Shown here piece after piece: positions 52,750-61,229 of a stretch of 64,000 nucleotides of DNA. Both the position numbers and the translations under genes were made by a program. Below the pieces are notes generated by a model that saw only the letters and a program-made list of their open reading frames with translations, was not told the DNA's origin and did no database searches. The stretch covers positions 583,531 to 647,530 of the forward strand of contig NZ_JAFFZE010000004.1 in the NCBI RefSeq assembly GCF_025165815.1, written 5' to 3'. How positions within the stretch are numbered: position 1 is the stretch's first letter; each line of letters begins with the position of its first letter. The stretch is from Actinophytocola gossypii (GTDB lineage: Bacteria; Actinomycetota; Actinomycetes; Mycobacteriales; Pseudonocardiaceae).

Positions 52750-53160
52750 TCAGTCCAGCTGTCCGCTGCTGCCCGCGTCGACCAGCGACCGCAGGTCGTC
52801 CGGGAGTGACCCGCGGACCTTGTCGACCACGCCGCCGGTCGTGGCCTCGCGCAGCACCTCGAAGACCACTCGCGCCCGGTACGTGGCCGCCGGCTCGTCG
52901 GTGCGGTCCCGCTGGGCCACCCGCGCGATGAACTCGTCTCGGTCGAACCGCTCGCCAGAACCCGCGCCACCCATCGTGACCGTGCGCCGCAGGTGCTCGC
53001 CGATCTCCTCAGGGAGCTGGCCGGCCAGGTTACCCGCCAGCATCTCCGGGATCCGCTCCCCCAGGGTCTCGAGCGTCGCCCTGGTCGCAGCCTCCGCGTC
53101 ACCCCGGCTGGGCAACTTCGCCCGGTCCTGCACCAGACCCATGAACTCGTCGTGCTGCAT
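52750..53160 (-). CDS. DUF2267-family protein
   Basis: 136 residues from ATG 53160 (GGAGGTGAATCAGC upstream). The sequence MQHDEFMGLVQDRAKLPSRG, AEAATRATLETLGERIPE and LPEEIGEHLRRTV is the tandem helical DUF2267 fold; RFDRDEFIARVAQR begins its second copy and VFEVLREATTGGVVDKVRG completes it. Soluble, no known activity; often found beside stress or gas-vesicle/dormancy genes in actinobacteria. Confidence 0.88.
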   Translation of the reverse strand: MQHDEFMGLVQDRAKLPSRGDAEAATRATLETLGERIPEMLAGNLAGQLPEEIGEHLRRTVTMGGAGSGERFDRDEFIARVAQRDRTDEPAATYRARVVFEVLREATTGGVVDKVRGSLPDDLRSLVDAGSSGQLD

Positions 53161-53247
53161 GCTGATTCACCTCCACCGAGTTGTTCCCTCGCGCGTACCC
53201 CGTGGGTGACGACCTATGCGGGGACGACCCGTACCTTCAAACCAGTG

Positions 53248-53400
53248 ATGAATCGGGACTTTCGCGGCCTGCCGTTCACCACCGTCGGCGTGACTTACCA
53301 GCAAGCCCTCGCCGGCTACCTCACCGAAGGTCTCGGCGGCACGGTCACCGCCGCCGACTACCCCGAGGGCGGCGCGGGCCGCATCACACGGGTCGGCTGA
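53248..53400 (+). CDS. Small hypothetical protein (50 residues)
   Basis: Short frame MNRDFRGLPFTTVGVTYQQA, LAGYLTEGLGGTVTAADYPE, ending RITRVG. Composition is less Arg/Pro-biased than random frames and a strong hairpin follows the stop, which argues for a real gene. Ribosome site is weak and no family is recognised. Confidence 0.4.
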   Translation: MNRDFRGLPFTTVGVTYQQALAGYLTEGLGGTVTAADYPEGGAGRITRVG

Positions 53401-53407
53401 ACCACTC

Positions 53408-53442
53408 GTGCGGGGCCGGCACGGTTTCCGGCCGCCCCGCAC
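53408..53442 (+). terminator. Strong GC hairpin
   Basis: GTGCGGGGCCGG (53408-53419) pairs with CCGGCCGCCCCGCAC (53428-53442) with one bulged base, eight bases after the small gene at 53248. Confidence 0.6.
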
Positions 53443-53595
53443 CCCACTACCCGGAGTCCGGGATCTGGTTCACGCAGCGGTGAACCGGACACTGTTCAGT
53501 GGGACTTCACCGCCCGGATTCGCGCTCCTGGTAGGGACTCAGGTGCGTCGTTACGACGTTCTGGATGTCCTTCCCCTGCATCGAAGGAGCCCACT

Positions 53596-54573
53596 GTGAT
53601 CAGTCCCTACCGGCGACGCGCACTCCGTGCCGCCGCGGTCATGCTGAGTAGCGCGTTGTTCTGTCTGCCGGTCACCGGTGCCGCCGCGCAACCGGTCGAC
53701 GGCGTCGGCGCCGCGCATGCCGAGTTGCCCGATCCGAGCGGCTACGACGCCGCGATCGTCTGGCTGCCCGACACCCAGTACTACTCGGAAAGCTATCCCG
53801 GCCACTTCAACGCCCAGACCCGGTGGATCGTCGACAACGCCGACACGCGCAAGCTGGTCTACGCCACGCACACCGGCGACATCGTCGACGACCACCTGGT
53901 GGACCGGCAGTGGCAGAACGCCTCGTCGAGCATGGGCGTCCTCGAGGCCGCCGGGTTCCCCTACGGGGTGGCCGCTGGCAACCACGACGTCGCGCTGTTC
54001 GGCGCGATCTTCGTCGACTACCGGTACTTCCAGCGGCACTTCGGTGCCGACCGGTTCGCCGGCTCCCCGGTGTACGGCGAGTCCTACCAGAACAACCGGC
54101 AGCACTACGACCTGGTCGACGTCGCCGGCACCGAGGTCCTCGTGCTGCACCTGGCCTGGGCCATGCGGACCGGCGACTTCGACTGGGCCGCCCAGGTCCT
54201 CACCGCGCACCCGAACACCCCCGTGATCATCGCCGTGCACGAGTACATCGACACCAACGGCGCCTACAGCGGCCAGGGCGGGCAGATCTTCACCCGGCTC
54301 GTCCAGCCGCACGACAACGTGGTCGCGGTCATCGCCGGCCACATCCACGGCACCGCCACCAACGTCAAGGACCTCGGCGGCGGCCGCCAGGTGGTCGAAA
54401 TGCTCGCCGACTACCAGTCCGGCCCCGAAGGCGGGTCCGCCTACCTGCGCCTGCTGCAGTTCGACCTCGACCAGAACAAGCTGATCGTCGACACCTACTC
54501 CCCCTCGCTCGACGAGTCGAACTACTTCGGCGACAAGGACGATTTCACCGTCAACCTCGACCTCACCCCCTGA
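53596..54573 (+). CDS. Secreted calcineurin-like metallophosphoesterase
   Basis: 325 residues from GTG 53596 (AAGGAG seven bases upstream). Signal peptide (VMLSSALFCLPVTGAAA). All metallophosphoesterase motifs are present: DTQYY (first Asp), THTGDIVDD, GNHDVALF, AVHEYI and AGHIHGTATN. The WLPDTQYYSESYPGHFNAQT start is common in exported actinobacterial phosphodiesterases. Acts outside the cell on a phosphomonoester or diester; substrate unknown. Stand-alone, with its own hairpin terminator. Confidence 0.93.
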   Translation: MISPYRRRALRAAAVMLSSALFCLPVTGAAAQPVDGVGAAHAELPDPSGYDAAIVWLPDTQYYSESYPGHFNAQTRWIVDNADTRKLVYATHTGDIVDDHLVDRQWQNASSSMGVLEAAGFPYGVAAGNHDVALFGAIFVDYRYFQRHFGADRFAGSPVYGESYQNNRQHYDLVDVAGTEVLVLHLAWAMRTGDFDWAAQVLTAHPNTPVIIAVHEYIDTNGAYSGQGGQIFTRLVQPHDNVVAVIAGHIHGTATNVKDLGGGRQVVEMLADYQSGPEGGSAYLRLLQFDLDQNKLIVDTYSPSLDESNYFGDKDDFTVNLDLTP

Positions 54574-54589
54574 CTCCCCGATCCCCGCT

Positions 54590-54637
54590 TGAGGGACGAC
54601 GCTTTCGTCGCCAGCGCGGCGGAAGCGTCGTCCCTCA
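54590..54637 (+). terminator. 15-bp perfect hairpin after the phosphoesterase gene
   Basis: TGAGGGACGACGCTT (54590-54604) pairs exactly with AAGCGTCGTCCCTCA (54623-54637) around an 18-base loop. Well placed 17 bases after the stop. Confidence 0.75.
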
Positions 54638-54640
54638 CGT

Positions 54641-54990
54641 CACGCGTCGATGGTCTCGCGGTCCTCGGCCCCCGTCGCCGGCGGATGAACCGGCGCAGCA
54701 GTGTCAGGCGAGGAGTACCTGATGATCAGGTAGATCACCACGGCCAGTGGGGAGTTGACCAGGCTGGTGAGGCTGCCGTCGCTGATCTGCAGTGCGCGAG
54801 GATCTGCAGTTCCGCGGCCGGGCCGAGGATCACGCCGGTGACGGCCGGGAGCACACGCAGGCCGTAGCGGCGCATGGCGAAGCCGAGCACGCCGACGAGG
54901 AACAGCAGGATCAGGTCGGGTGCCTCGCCGCCCACGGCGTAGGGCCTACGCTGGCGAAGAACAGGATGCCCGCGTACACAGGTAGGGGTG
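54641..54990 (-). pseudogene. C-terminal fragment of a TctA-type tricarboxylate transporter
   Basis: Minus strand: VYAGILFFASVG, YAVGGEAPDLILLFLVGVLG, FAMRRYGLRVLPAVTGVILG, PAAELQIL. This matches the last helices of TctA, the large membrane subunit of tripartite tricarboxylate transporters (FLMRRYxFPVAPVVLG region). One frameshift follows near 54945 and another near 54785, after which the neighbouring frame carries ISDGSLTSLVNSPLAVVIYL. The N-terminal 80 percent and tctB/tctC are absent. Confidence 0.65.
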
Positions 54991-55006
54991 CGAGAGGAGG
55001 CGAGCA

Positions 55007-55675
55007 TTGCGCGACGACCGTCGGCCAGCACGGCTACTCCAACGACCCGCCTGTGCCGCCGCTGCGGCCGTGCTGGCGTGCGTGGCGGCTTGTTCCCCGC
55101 CGGGCGCCACCGGCCCGCCAGCCAGCAACGTGAGTGAGTCGCCGTCGGCCACGTCCAGCCCTTCCCGCGCACCCGGTACCGGCGACCAGGGCACCGCGCG
55201 CTACGCCGCGCAGGTCGTCACGCATACGGGGCCGGCCGGGATCAACCCGGTGCTGCTGATGGCGATCCTGTACAACGAGTCGTACAAACCACACGACCCC
55301 GACCTCGAACGGGCTTGGCAGAAGATCGACCCGGACGCCTCCTTCGGCATCGCGAACATGCACCGCGCCGCGTTCGACGACACCAAACGCGGCAGGGACT
55401 TCGCCGGACGGCAGTGGGAGGAACTACCCGACGACCCCGATCTCGCCATCCAGGCCGCCGCCTGGTACCTCCACGATTTGGCCACCCAACTGCCCCCGAA
55501 CTGGCCCGGCCCCTACACCCGTGACGAGTTGCTCGCCCTGGGCTACAACACCGGCCCCGGCAACATGCTCGCCTTCGCCCAGGGCAGCACACCCGGCGAG
55601 CAGGCCCAGTCCTACCTGGACAAGCTCCGCGACAACTGGCCGGGAGCCGAGACGGACGTCAACGGCGCCCGGTAG
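55007..55675 (+). CDS. Lytic-transglycosylase-like lipoprotein
   Basis: 222 residues from TTG 55007 with GAGGAG seven bases upstream. Lipobox VAAC at about residue 29, Ser/Pro/Thr-rich linker, then a lysozyme-like fold: NPVLLMAILYNESYKPHDPD with the catalytic Glu in YNES, FGIANMHRAAFDD, LAIQAAAWYLHDLATQLP, LLALGYNTGPGNML. A surface enzyme that should cleave peptidoglycan for remodelling or germination. Alone in this region. Confidence 0.82.
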   Translation: MRDDRRPARLLQRPACAAAAAVLACVAACSPPGATGPPASNVSESPSATSSPSRAPGTGDQGTARYAAQVVTHTGPAGINPVLLMAILYNESYKPHDPDLERAWQKIDPDASFGIANMHRAAFDDTKRGRDFAGRQWEELPDDPDLAIQAAAWYLHDLATQLPPNWPGPYTRDELLALGYNTGPGNMLAFAQGSTPGEQAQSYLDKLRDNWPGAETDVNGAR

Positions 55676-55778
55676 CCGCCAGGTAGCGCTGCGGCGCGTG
55701 CCCCCACCTGCGTGTCGAACGCGTGGCGTTCGCGTTTGCCCGACGGAGCGGGGGGACATCGCTGGTTGGCCCGCGCGG

Positions 55779-56252
55779 CTACCGGTCGGACTCGCCGGCG
55801 TCGAGTTCGGCCTGGGTGCGTTTGAGCAGGTCCATGTCCGTGTCTGTGCCGGTGGTGGCCAGTCGCGTCACGGCCTGCTCGACGGAGTGCACGAGTGTCT
55901 CGATCTCCGCGAGGCGGTCGGCGTTGCCGGGGATGGTGGCCGCCGCGACGAGTTGCTGGTCGAGTCGCAGGATCTGCTGGGAGATGGTGACCCGCTGCTC
56001 GATCGCCGCCGCGTCGCCCATCGGTTGAGCGGCGAGCGAGCGCGCCGCCGCCGCGAGTCTGCGGTGCAGCTTCGCTTCCGGGGAGTGCGCGCCGGCCCAC
56101 TCGCGAGGCGCGTCCGGCGCGAGGCCTGGTCCGGCGGCCTGGTCGGCGTACCGGCGTTTTCCCTTGCGCGCCAACGCGACGGCGAAGCCCACCGCCACGA
56201 GGACGATTACCAGGACGACGACAAGGAGGATGACCAGGAGCACGGTTCCCAT
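55779..56252 (-). CDS. Membrane-anchored coiled-coil protein of the SPFH operon
   Basis: 157 residues. N-terminal helix (VLLVILLVVVLVIVLVAVGF), basic stop-transfer (ARKGKRRYAD), then a mostly helical region (EAKLHRRLAAAARSLAAQ; AAAIEQRVTISQQILRLDQQ; LVHSVEQAVTRLATTG) likely to form a coiled coil in the cytoplasm. No known domain. Starts one base beyond the stop of the zinc-ribbon gene, so it is the third gene of a conserved operon. Confidence 0.8.
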   Translation of the reverse strand: MGTVLLVILLVVVLVIVLVAVGFAVALARKGKRRYADQAAGPGLAPDAPREWAGAHSPEAKLHRRLAAAARSLAAQPMGDAAAIEQRVTISQQILRLDQQLVAAATIPGNADRLAEIETLVHSVEQAVTRLATTGTDTDMDLLKRTQAELDAGESDR

Positions 56253-56253
56253 C

Positions 56254-57573
56254 TCAGCCTCCGCGTGACTGGTAGAGCGCCAGGACCCCGATGATGACCA
56301 CCAGCGCGACGATCACCGCGATCGCGACCTTGATCTTGCTGATCGGCCGGCGGCCCTGCACCTCGCCCGTCACGCCGTTGATGCACACCTGGAACGGCCT
56401 ACCCTCGTAGATCACCGTCAGCAGCCAGATGGGCATCAGCAGGTACTTGAACCGCATGTCGTACCAGTGGATGTCCTTGCTGTGCACCCGCTGCCGGTCG
56501 CCGCCGATGTCCCGCCGAACCGTGCGGTCGATCTCGCCCTCCATCTGCTGACGCGCGGGCTCGAAGCACTGCTCGGCCGTGCGGTCGTAGGTGCGGCTCA
56601 GGTGCCCGGCGACGTACTCGGCCGAGTACGGCCGCGCCCGCTCGGTCGGCCACGGCTCCAGCTTGGCGACCTTGGCCTCGTCCAGCCCGGTGTTGGCCAG
56701 GATGGGCAGGTCATCGAACATGTTGTGCACCCGGCCGCGCACGTGGGTCCACCGGACGCGGGTCTCGGTACGCTGGTTGTCCCCCGACCCGACGGTGACC
56801 GTGTAGGTCGTGCCACGCTCACCGGTGTAGTCGGTGTTCGCGGACGCGTCGAAGGTGAAGTACGAGGCGTAGACGCTGGTGAACGAGCCGACCTCGCTGT
56901 ACTTCTTGAACTCGTTCGGCGCGAACCAGCGGCTCTTGATCCACTTCTCCACGACCTCGCGGGCGACCGGCTCGGCGACCTGGAACGGCAGCACCGCGTC
57001 CACCGGCAGCCGGTTCGGCGCGTCGTGGATGTCGTCGCGCTGGATGGGGGTTGCGCAGTACGGGCAGCGGGTGGCGGTCAGGGTCCCGCCGAAGGTGGTG
57101 TGCCCGCCGCAGTTCTGGCAGACGATCTCCTTCTCCGCGCCGGCCTGGACCATCATCCGTGCCTGCTGGGTGCGCATCAGGCCGATGTCGTGCTCGACGA
57201 CCGAGCGCCCGGCGTCCTCGATGATCGGCTGCGTGTTGCCGCAGCTCCGACATTTGAGCAGTTGGGTGGCGATGTCGAACACCAGCTGCGCGCCGCACTG
57301 GTGGCACGGGTAGGTGCGGGTCTGCTCCGTGGCGTGCAGCGTCGCCCGCAACACCTGCTCCCGCCCACCAGCCGGAGGACGGGCATGACCAGGCGCCGGC
57401 CCTGGAAGATGACCCGGCTGGGGACCGCCGGGCAGCGGCGGCGGGCCCTGCTGCGGTGGCCGGGGCTGGTTCGGAGCGCCAGGTAGGGGCGGCGGGCCCT
57501 GGTGCGGCCCGGGACCGCCGGGTAAGGGCGGCGGGCCACCGGGCAGCGGAGGAGGACCGCTCGGGCCGGTCAC
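56254..57573 (-). CDS. Zinc-ribbon membrane protein of the SPFH operon
   Basis: 439 residues from GTG 57573 (GTGA overlap with the SPFH gene). A Pro/Gly-rich tract of PPPLPGG repeats (about 1-65), then two C4 zinc ribbons (YPCHQCGAQLVFDIATQLLK with CRSCGNTQ; IVCQNCGGHTTFGGTLTATR with CPYCATPI), a beta-rich domain, and a C-terminal helix (VAIAVIVALVVIIGVLALYQ). The ribbon/beta layout matches uncharacterised proteins that accompany SPFH proteins. The same PPPLPG tract appears at the C-terminus of the SPFH partner. Confidence 0.85.
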   Translation of the reverse strand: MTGPSGPPPLPGGPPPLPGGPGPHQGPPPLPGAPNQPRPPQQGPPPLPGGPQPGHLPGPAPGHARPPAGGREQVLRATLHATEQTRTYPCHQCGAQLVFDIATQLLKCRSCGNTQPIIEDAGRSVVEHDIGLMRTQQARMMVQAGAEKEIVCQNCGGHTTFGGTLTATRCPYCATPIQRDDIHDAPNRLPVDAVLPFQVAEPVAREVVEKWIKSRWFAPNEFKKYSEVGSFTSVYASYFTFDASANTDYTGERGTTYTVTVGSGDNQRTETRVRWTHVRGRVHNMFDDLPILANTGLDEAKVAKLEPWPTERARPYSAEYVAGHLSRTYDRTAEQCFEPARQQMEGEIDRTVRRDIGGDRQRVHSKDIHWYDMRFKYLLMPIWLLTVIYEGRPFQVCINGVTGEVQGRRPISKIKVAIAVIVALVVIIGVLALYQSRGG

Positions 57574-58742
57574 GCGGTGCGACCCCGCTCCGACGCGCCG
57601 GGCGGCGGCCCGGGTAGCGGGGGCGGGCCGGCCGGGGCGAACAGGCCGGCCAGAGCGGGCACGGTCTGTGCCGCGGCCCAGCCCGCCATGCCGTTCGCCC
57701 ACACGAGCGTGGCCGGCGTGAGCTGACCACCCGCCACGAACGGACGCAGCTGGTCCGGCGTGTACGGGCCTGCCGCCTGCCCGTTGATCTCGACGTGGAA
57801 CTGCTGGGCCGTGGGCAGCGGCGGCGGCCCGGCCTGCGGCGCCACCGGCGGCTGCTGCGTGCCGGCGGCCATCATCGTGCCCATCTGCTGGCCCAACGCC
57901 ATCCCCAGACCCGCGCCCATCATCGTGCCGGCGCCGCCGCCCTCGTTACGTGCGGCGGCGACCATCGCCTCGGCCGCGGCGCCCTGCTGGAGGCGGTCCA
58001 TCGGACCGACGTTGTCGAGGTAGCGGGCCTGCTCGACACCGCGGGCCACACCGCGGGTCATCGCCTGGGTGACCTCCTCGGGCAGTGTGATCGTCATCAC
58101 GACGTCGTCGATCCGCAGGCCGAACTCGTCGTCGACTCGCTCCTGGACGTAGTCCTTGAGCCTGCCGGCCAGCTCGGTCTGCCGGCCCTGCAGGTCGATC
58201 GCGCCCAGCCCGGTCTCCAGCACCATGTCCGAGAACGCCTGGGTGATCACCCGGCGCAGCAACTCGGAGATCTCCTCGGTGGACACCGACGAGTCGGTGC
58301 CGATGACCTCACGCAGAAAGATCTCCGGATCCTCGATGCGCAACACGCACAGCCCGTTCGCCCGGACCTGCACCATCGTGAAGTCCGGGTCACGCACGGT
58401 CACCGGGCTCGGAGTGCCCCACCGCAGGTCGGTGACCGGACGGGTGTTGATGAAGTACACCTCACTGCGGAACGGGCTGCGGAACCCGTGCGCCCACCCC
58501 TGCAGCGTCGACAGGATCGGCAGGTTCTCGGTCACCAACTCGTAGTGACCGGGCCCGAACTGGTCGGCGAGCTGGCCCCGGTAGACGAACACCGCCCGCT
58601 GCCCCTCCCGGACGATCAGCTCCGCACCGTTCTTGATCTCATTCTCGTAGCGCGGGAAGCGCCAGGCCAGCGTCGAGCGGCTGTCGTCGAACCACTCGAT
58701 GATGTCGACGAGCTCACCCTTGAGCTTGGCGATGATCCCCAT
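57570..58742 (-). CDS. SPFH/band-7 domain protein with GYF_2-type C-terminus
   Basis: 390 residues from ATG 58742 (GGAGG seven bases upstream). No membrane helix. SPFH domain at about 30-240 (GAELIVREGQRAVFVYRGQL, VTVRDPDFTMVQVRANGLCV, LQGRQTELAGRLKDYVQERV, DEFGLRIDDVVMTI), a Gly/Met/Ala-rich linker, a GYF_2-like module (FHVEINGQAAGPYTPDQLRP, ATLVWANGMAGWAAA) and a PPPLPGPPPG tail. Proteins of this kind (YdjI-like virion core/SPFH group) are thought to be membrane-microdomain scaffolds. First of three coupled genes. Confidence 0.88.
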   Translation of the reverse strand: MGIIAKLKGELVDIIEWFDDSRSTLAWRFPRYENEIKNGAELIVREGQRAVFVYRGQLADQFGPGHYELVTENLPILSTLQGWAHGFRSPFRSEVYFINTRPVTDLRWGTPSPVTVRDPDFTMVQVRANGLCVLRIEDPEIFLREVIGTDSSVSTEEISELLRRVITQAFSDMVLETGLGAIDLQGRQTELAGRLKDYVQERVDDEFGLRIDDVVMTITLPEEVTQAMTRGVARGVEQARYLDNVGPMDRLQQGAAAEAMVAAARNEGGGAGTMMGAGLGMALGQQMGTMMAAGTQQPPVAPQAGPPPLPTAQQFHVEINGQAAGPYTPDQLRPFVAGGQLTPATLVWANGMAGWAAAQTVPALAGLFAPAGPPPLPGPPPGASERGRTA

Positions 58743-58989
58743 CCCTGTCCCTCCCACGCCGATCTACGTCGTGACGAAGTCTACGGCGAAGCAGACACCG
58801 CGGTCCCGGTATCAGACGTGTCGACGCCCGACCGCCTCGACCGATGGCCTGACCTCGGGGCACTTCCGCAGCACGTCGCGATCATGGACCACGCACCCAA
58901 CCCGGCGCGGACGCCCGACGCGCCGACCGGCCCACCACCGAAACCGCCATTCGCGACGCCCAGTAGCGGTCACCGAAGCCGGCGACCTG

Positions 58990-59456
58990 CAAGGAGCAGC
59001 TCACCGTCCGGTGAGCCGGTGAGTGTGATGTCGTGGAGGTGGGCGATTCCAGACACGGTGTCAGCCAGTGTGCTGGCGGCACGGCGGTAGTCCCGGAGGG
59101 ATCTTCCAGCACTTCATCCGGGCCAGGATGTGCTCAGCCCGGGCGCGGATGCTGCGGTGGACGGTGTTGAGTTCTTCCTTCCACTCTGGGAGTTCACTGC
59201 CATCCGCGGGTTTGCGGTAGGCCAGTACACCGCGACCAGCAACACCCGATCAGCCAGCGAGCCGGCCCGGCCGCCCGGCCGCGATCGCCTCTCCGCCCCG
59301 CTGGGCTACCAGCCGTACGAGCTTGCGGAACTGGCCCGGCCGCAACCCCGCGAACGGGGCAATCCACTCCGACCTCGACGCTGTGATCACCCGCACCACA
59401 CCGACATGATCAACTGTCGACCGAGCAGCCCGACACCCGGGTTACGTGACAGCCCT
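58990..59456 (-). mobile_element. IS5-family element with internal deletion
   Basis: Minus strand from about 59456: terminal sequence AAGGGCTGTCACGTAACCCG, N-terminal codons VITASRSEWIAPFAGLRPGQ, FRKLVRLVAQRGGEAIA, then a jump to AYRKPADGSELPEWKEELNT, VHRSIRARAEHILARMKCWK and, one frame over, RDYRRAASTLADTVSGIAHL. About 150 central residues with two of the DDE acids are missing, as is the right end. A deletion derivative; it could only be moved by a complete relative. Confidence 0.75.
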
Positions 59457-59625
59457 TAACCCGGTTGGCGGTACCTGTCACCGCAGGCATCCGTTGCAAT
59501 GATTTCGCCTGCTGGGGGCGGTGATGGCGCTGGGATCATCTTGAGAAGTCTGCTTGATGCTGTAATCGTGTCCATGTCTCGCGTCCCCCAACGGGCCAGT
59601 AAAGGCAACGTGGGGAGCAAATTCC

Positions 59626-60612
59626 ATGCGAAGACGAATCAGCCTGTTGTCGACGACCGTACTCGTTGTGATTGCGCTCCAGGTTCCGGAGGCGTCGGCG
59701 GCATCGCATGCGGGCAAAGGGCCGGTGTCGACACCGGCCACGCCGGTCTCGACACCGTTGACCGCTGTCGGAACGGCGCCGGCCAGGACCGCATCCGGAG
59801 ACCGCTCGGCAGGCGCCAACACCGGTGGTGACGGTGCGCACCTGGCTGGATCCGCCGGTTCCGGTGAACTGAAGGACTCAGAAGGCGTGCAGCACGGTGT
59901 GCCACCGGACACCCAGACCCTTCCCGCTGGCACACCTGACTTCTCGTCGAACACTGTTTTCGGCCCCGACGGCCGAGTGCGTGCGGCCGATTCCGCGGGC
60001 TACCCGGAACGCGCCATAGGGGTGCTCATCATAGACGCACCGGACGGATCAACCCGCGGGTGCACCGGGTTTCTGTATGGACCGAACATCGTCGCGACGG
60101 CTGGTCACTGTCTCTACCATCCCTCGATGGGCGGCTGGGCCGAGTCCGTACGGATATACCCGGGACAGGACGACACCAACTCCCCGTATGGTTACTGCTG
60201 GGGGACCGAGGCATACTCCGTCCAGGGCTGGGTCAACGATCTGGATCGCAACTACGACTACGGCGCGATCAAGCTGAACTGCACGGTTGGCGACACGACA
60301 GGCTGGTTTGGCATGCACTGGCAAACCAGTTCCTACAACGGCACGCGGGTAGCGGTCGTGGGTTATCCCCAGGACAAACAGCCGCCATTCACCATGTGGG
60401 GCATGTTCGGTCCGATAGAAGGCAGCCGGAGCAACCAACTGCTGTACACCATCGACACGGATTCCGGACAGAGTGGCGGACCGGTGTACTATCCTGGTTG
60501 CGGCGCGTTCTGCGCTATCGCCGTGCATGCCAGCGGGGACCAGTACTGGAACTATGGAACTCGCATTACCGAGGCGGTGTTCAACAATTACCTCGATTGG
60601 CGGTACGGCTGA
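59626..60612 (+). CDS. Secreted V8-like (glutamyl endopeptidase-type) serine protease
   Basis: 328 residues from ATG 59626. Signal peptide (LLSTTVLVVIALQVPEASAA), a propeptide rich in Thr/Ala/Gly (about 27-120), then the S1B protease domain with His in ATAGHC (about 160), Asp in NYDYGAIKLN (about 203) and Ser in DSGQSGGPVYY (about 282). Six Cys in the mature part suggest disulfides. It should be activated outside the cell by propeptide removal. GC is lower than in neighbours. A coupled downstream gene may be its partner. Confidence 0.92.
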   Translation: MRRRISLLSTTVLVVIALQVPEASAASHAGKGPVSTPATPVSTPLTAVGTAPARTASGDRSAGANTGGDGAHLAGSAGSGELKDSEGVQHGVPPDTQTLPAGTPDFSSNTVFGPDGRVRAADSAGYPERAIGVLIIDAPDGSTRGCTGFLYGPNIVATAGHCLYHPSMGGWAESVRIYPGQDDTNSPYGYCWGTEAYSVQGWVNDLDRNYDYGAIKLNCTVGDTTGWFGMHWQTSSYNGTRVAVVGYPQDKQPPFTMWGMFGPIEGSRSNQLLYTIDTDSGQSGGPVYYPGCGAFCAIAVHASGDQYWNYGTRITEAVFNNYLDWRYG

Positions 60613-60663
60613 CCTGACCTACACTTTCCGTCATACCGTACGCACGAATTGAGGAATGATCTC

Positions 60664-61017
60664 ATGAGGTGGCTCCCTGGGCGACGCCGTCACACGGACG
60701 GCGCTGTCCAGGGAGTCGTCGTGTCAGCGTCGGGGCAACCTCTCGCCGGCTGCATGGTCGGGTTCAGGCCGACCTCATCGGGCAACGTGCACCAGCTCGA
60801 CTACACCGGGATCACCGGCGCGGACGGTTCCTACCGGCTGGGACTACCGGCGGCAACGTATCGGATCTCCGTCAACGGGCGAGACCGCTCGGACACTCTG
60901 GTGTGGGGGGAGAAGGCCGATGTCACGGTGGTCGCTGGGAGAACGACCATCGCCGACATCATCGCCCACGAGCACCCGCCCACGGACGAGGGGTCACCGC
61001 GTGCGAGGTTCAACTGA
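60664..61017 (+). CDS. Carboxypeptidase-regulatory-like (prealbumin-fold) protein
   Basis: 117 residues from ATG 60664; a TTG five codons up was rejected for lack of a ribosome site. The segment AVQGVVVSASGQPLAGCMVG, ITGADGSYRLGLPAATYRIS, and VTVVAGRTTIADIIAH is the seven-stranded carboxypeptidase-D regulatory/transthyretin fold. No signal peptide is visible, so it is presumably cytoplasmic or exported by other means. 51 bases after the protease; partner role unknown. Confidence 0.75.
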   Translation: MRWLPGRRRHTDGAVQGVVVSASGQPLAGCMVGFRPTSSGNVHQLDYTGITGADGSYRLGLPAATYRISVNGRDRSDTLVWGEKADVTVVAGRTTIADIIAHEHPPTDEGSPRARFN

Positions 61018-61229
61018 ACCCAGCCTGCCCGAAACGAACATCGGCCCCGCCGGGAGCCGAGCGAGTCGGCTGTGCGCGGCAGCACCTGCCACGGCTGCGG
61101 CACCGACCCGCGGTAGGTGCCCAACCATCGTCTGATGCGCGCGACGTGGTCGCCGTCACTCCGCGGAGCAGGTTCTGCGGCGGCGCTACGGTCCTACCCG
61201 GCGATGGTCGATACCGCGGTCGTGGCTAC

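Noticed and set aside
52569..53102. 177-codon minus-strand frame overlapping DUF2267
   Set aside because: Out of frame with the DUF2267 protein and Arg/Ser-rich; only its last 50 codons hint at a real fragment, listed as a pseudogene.
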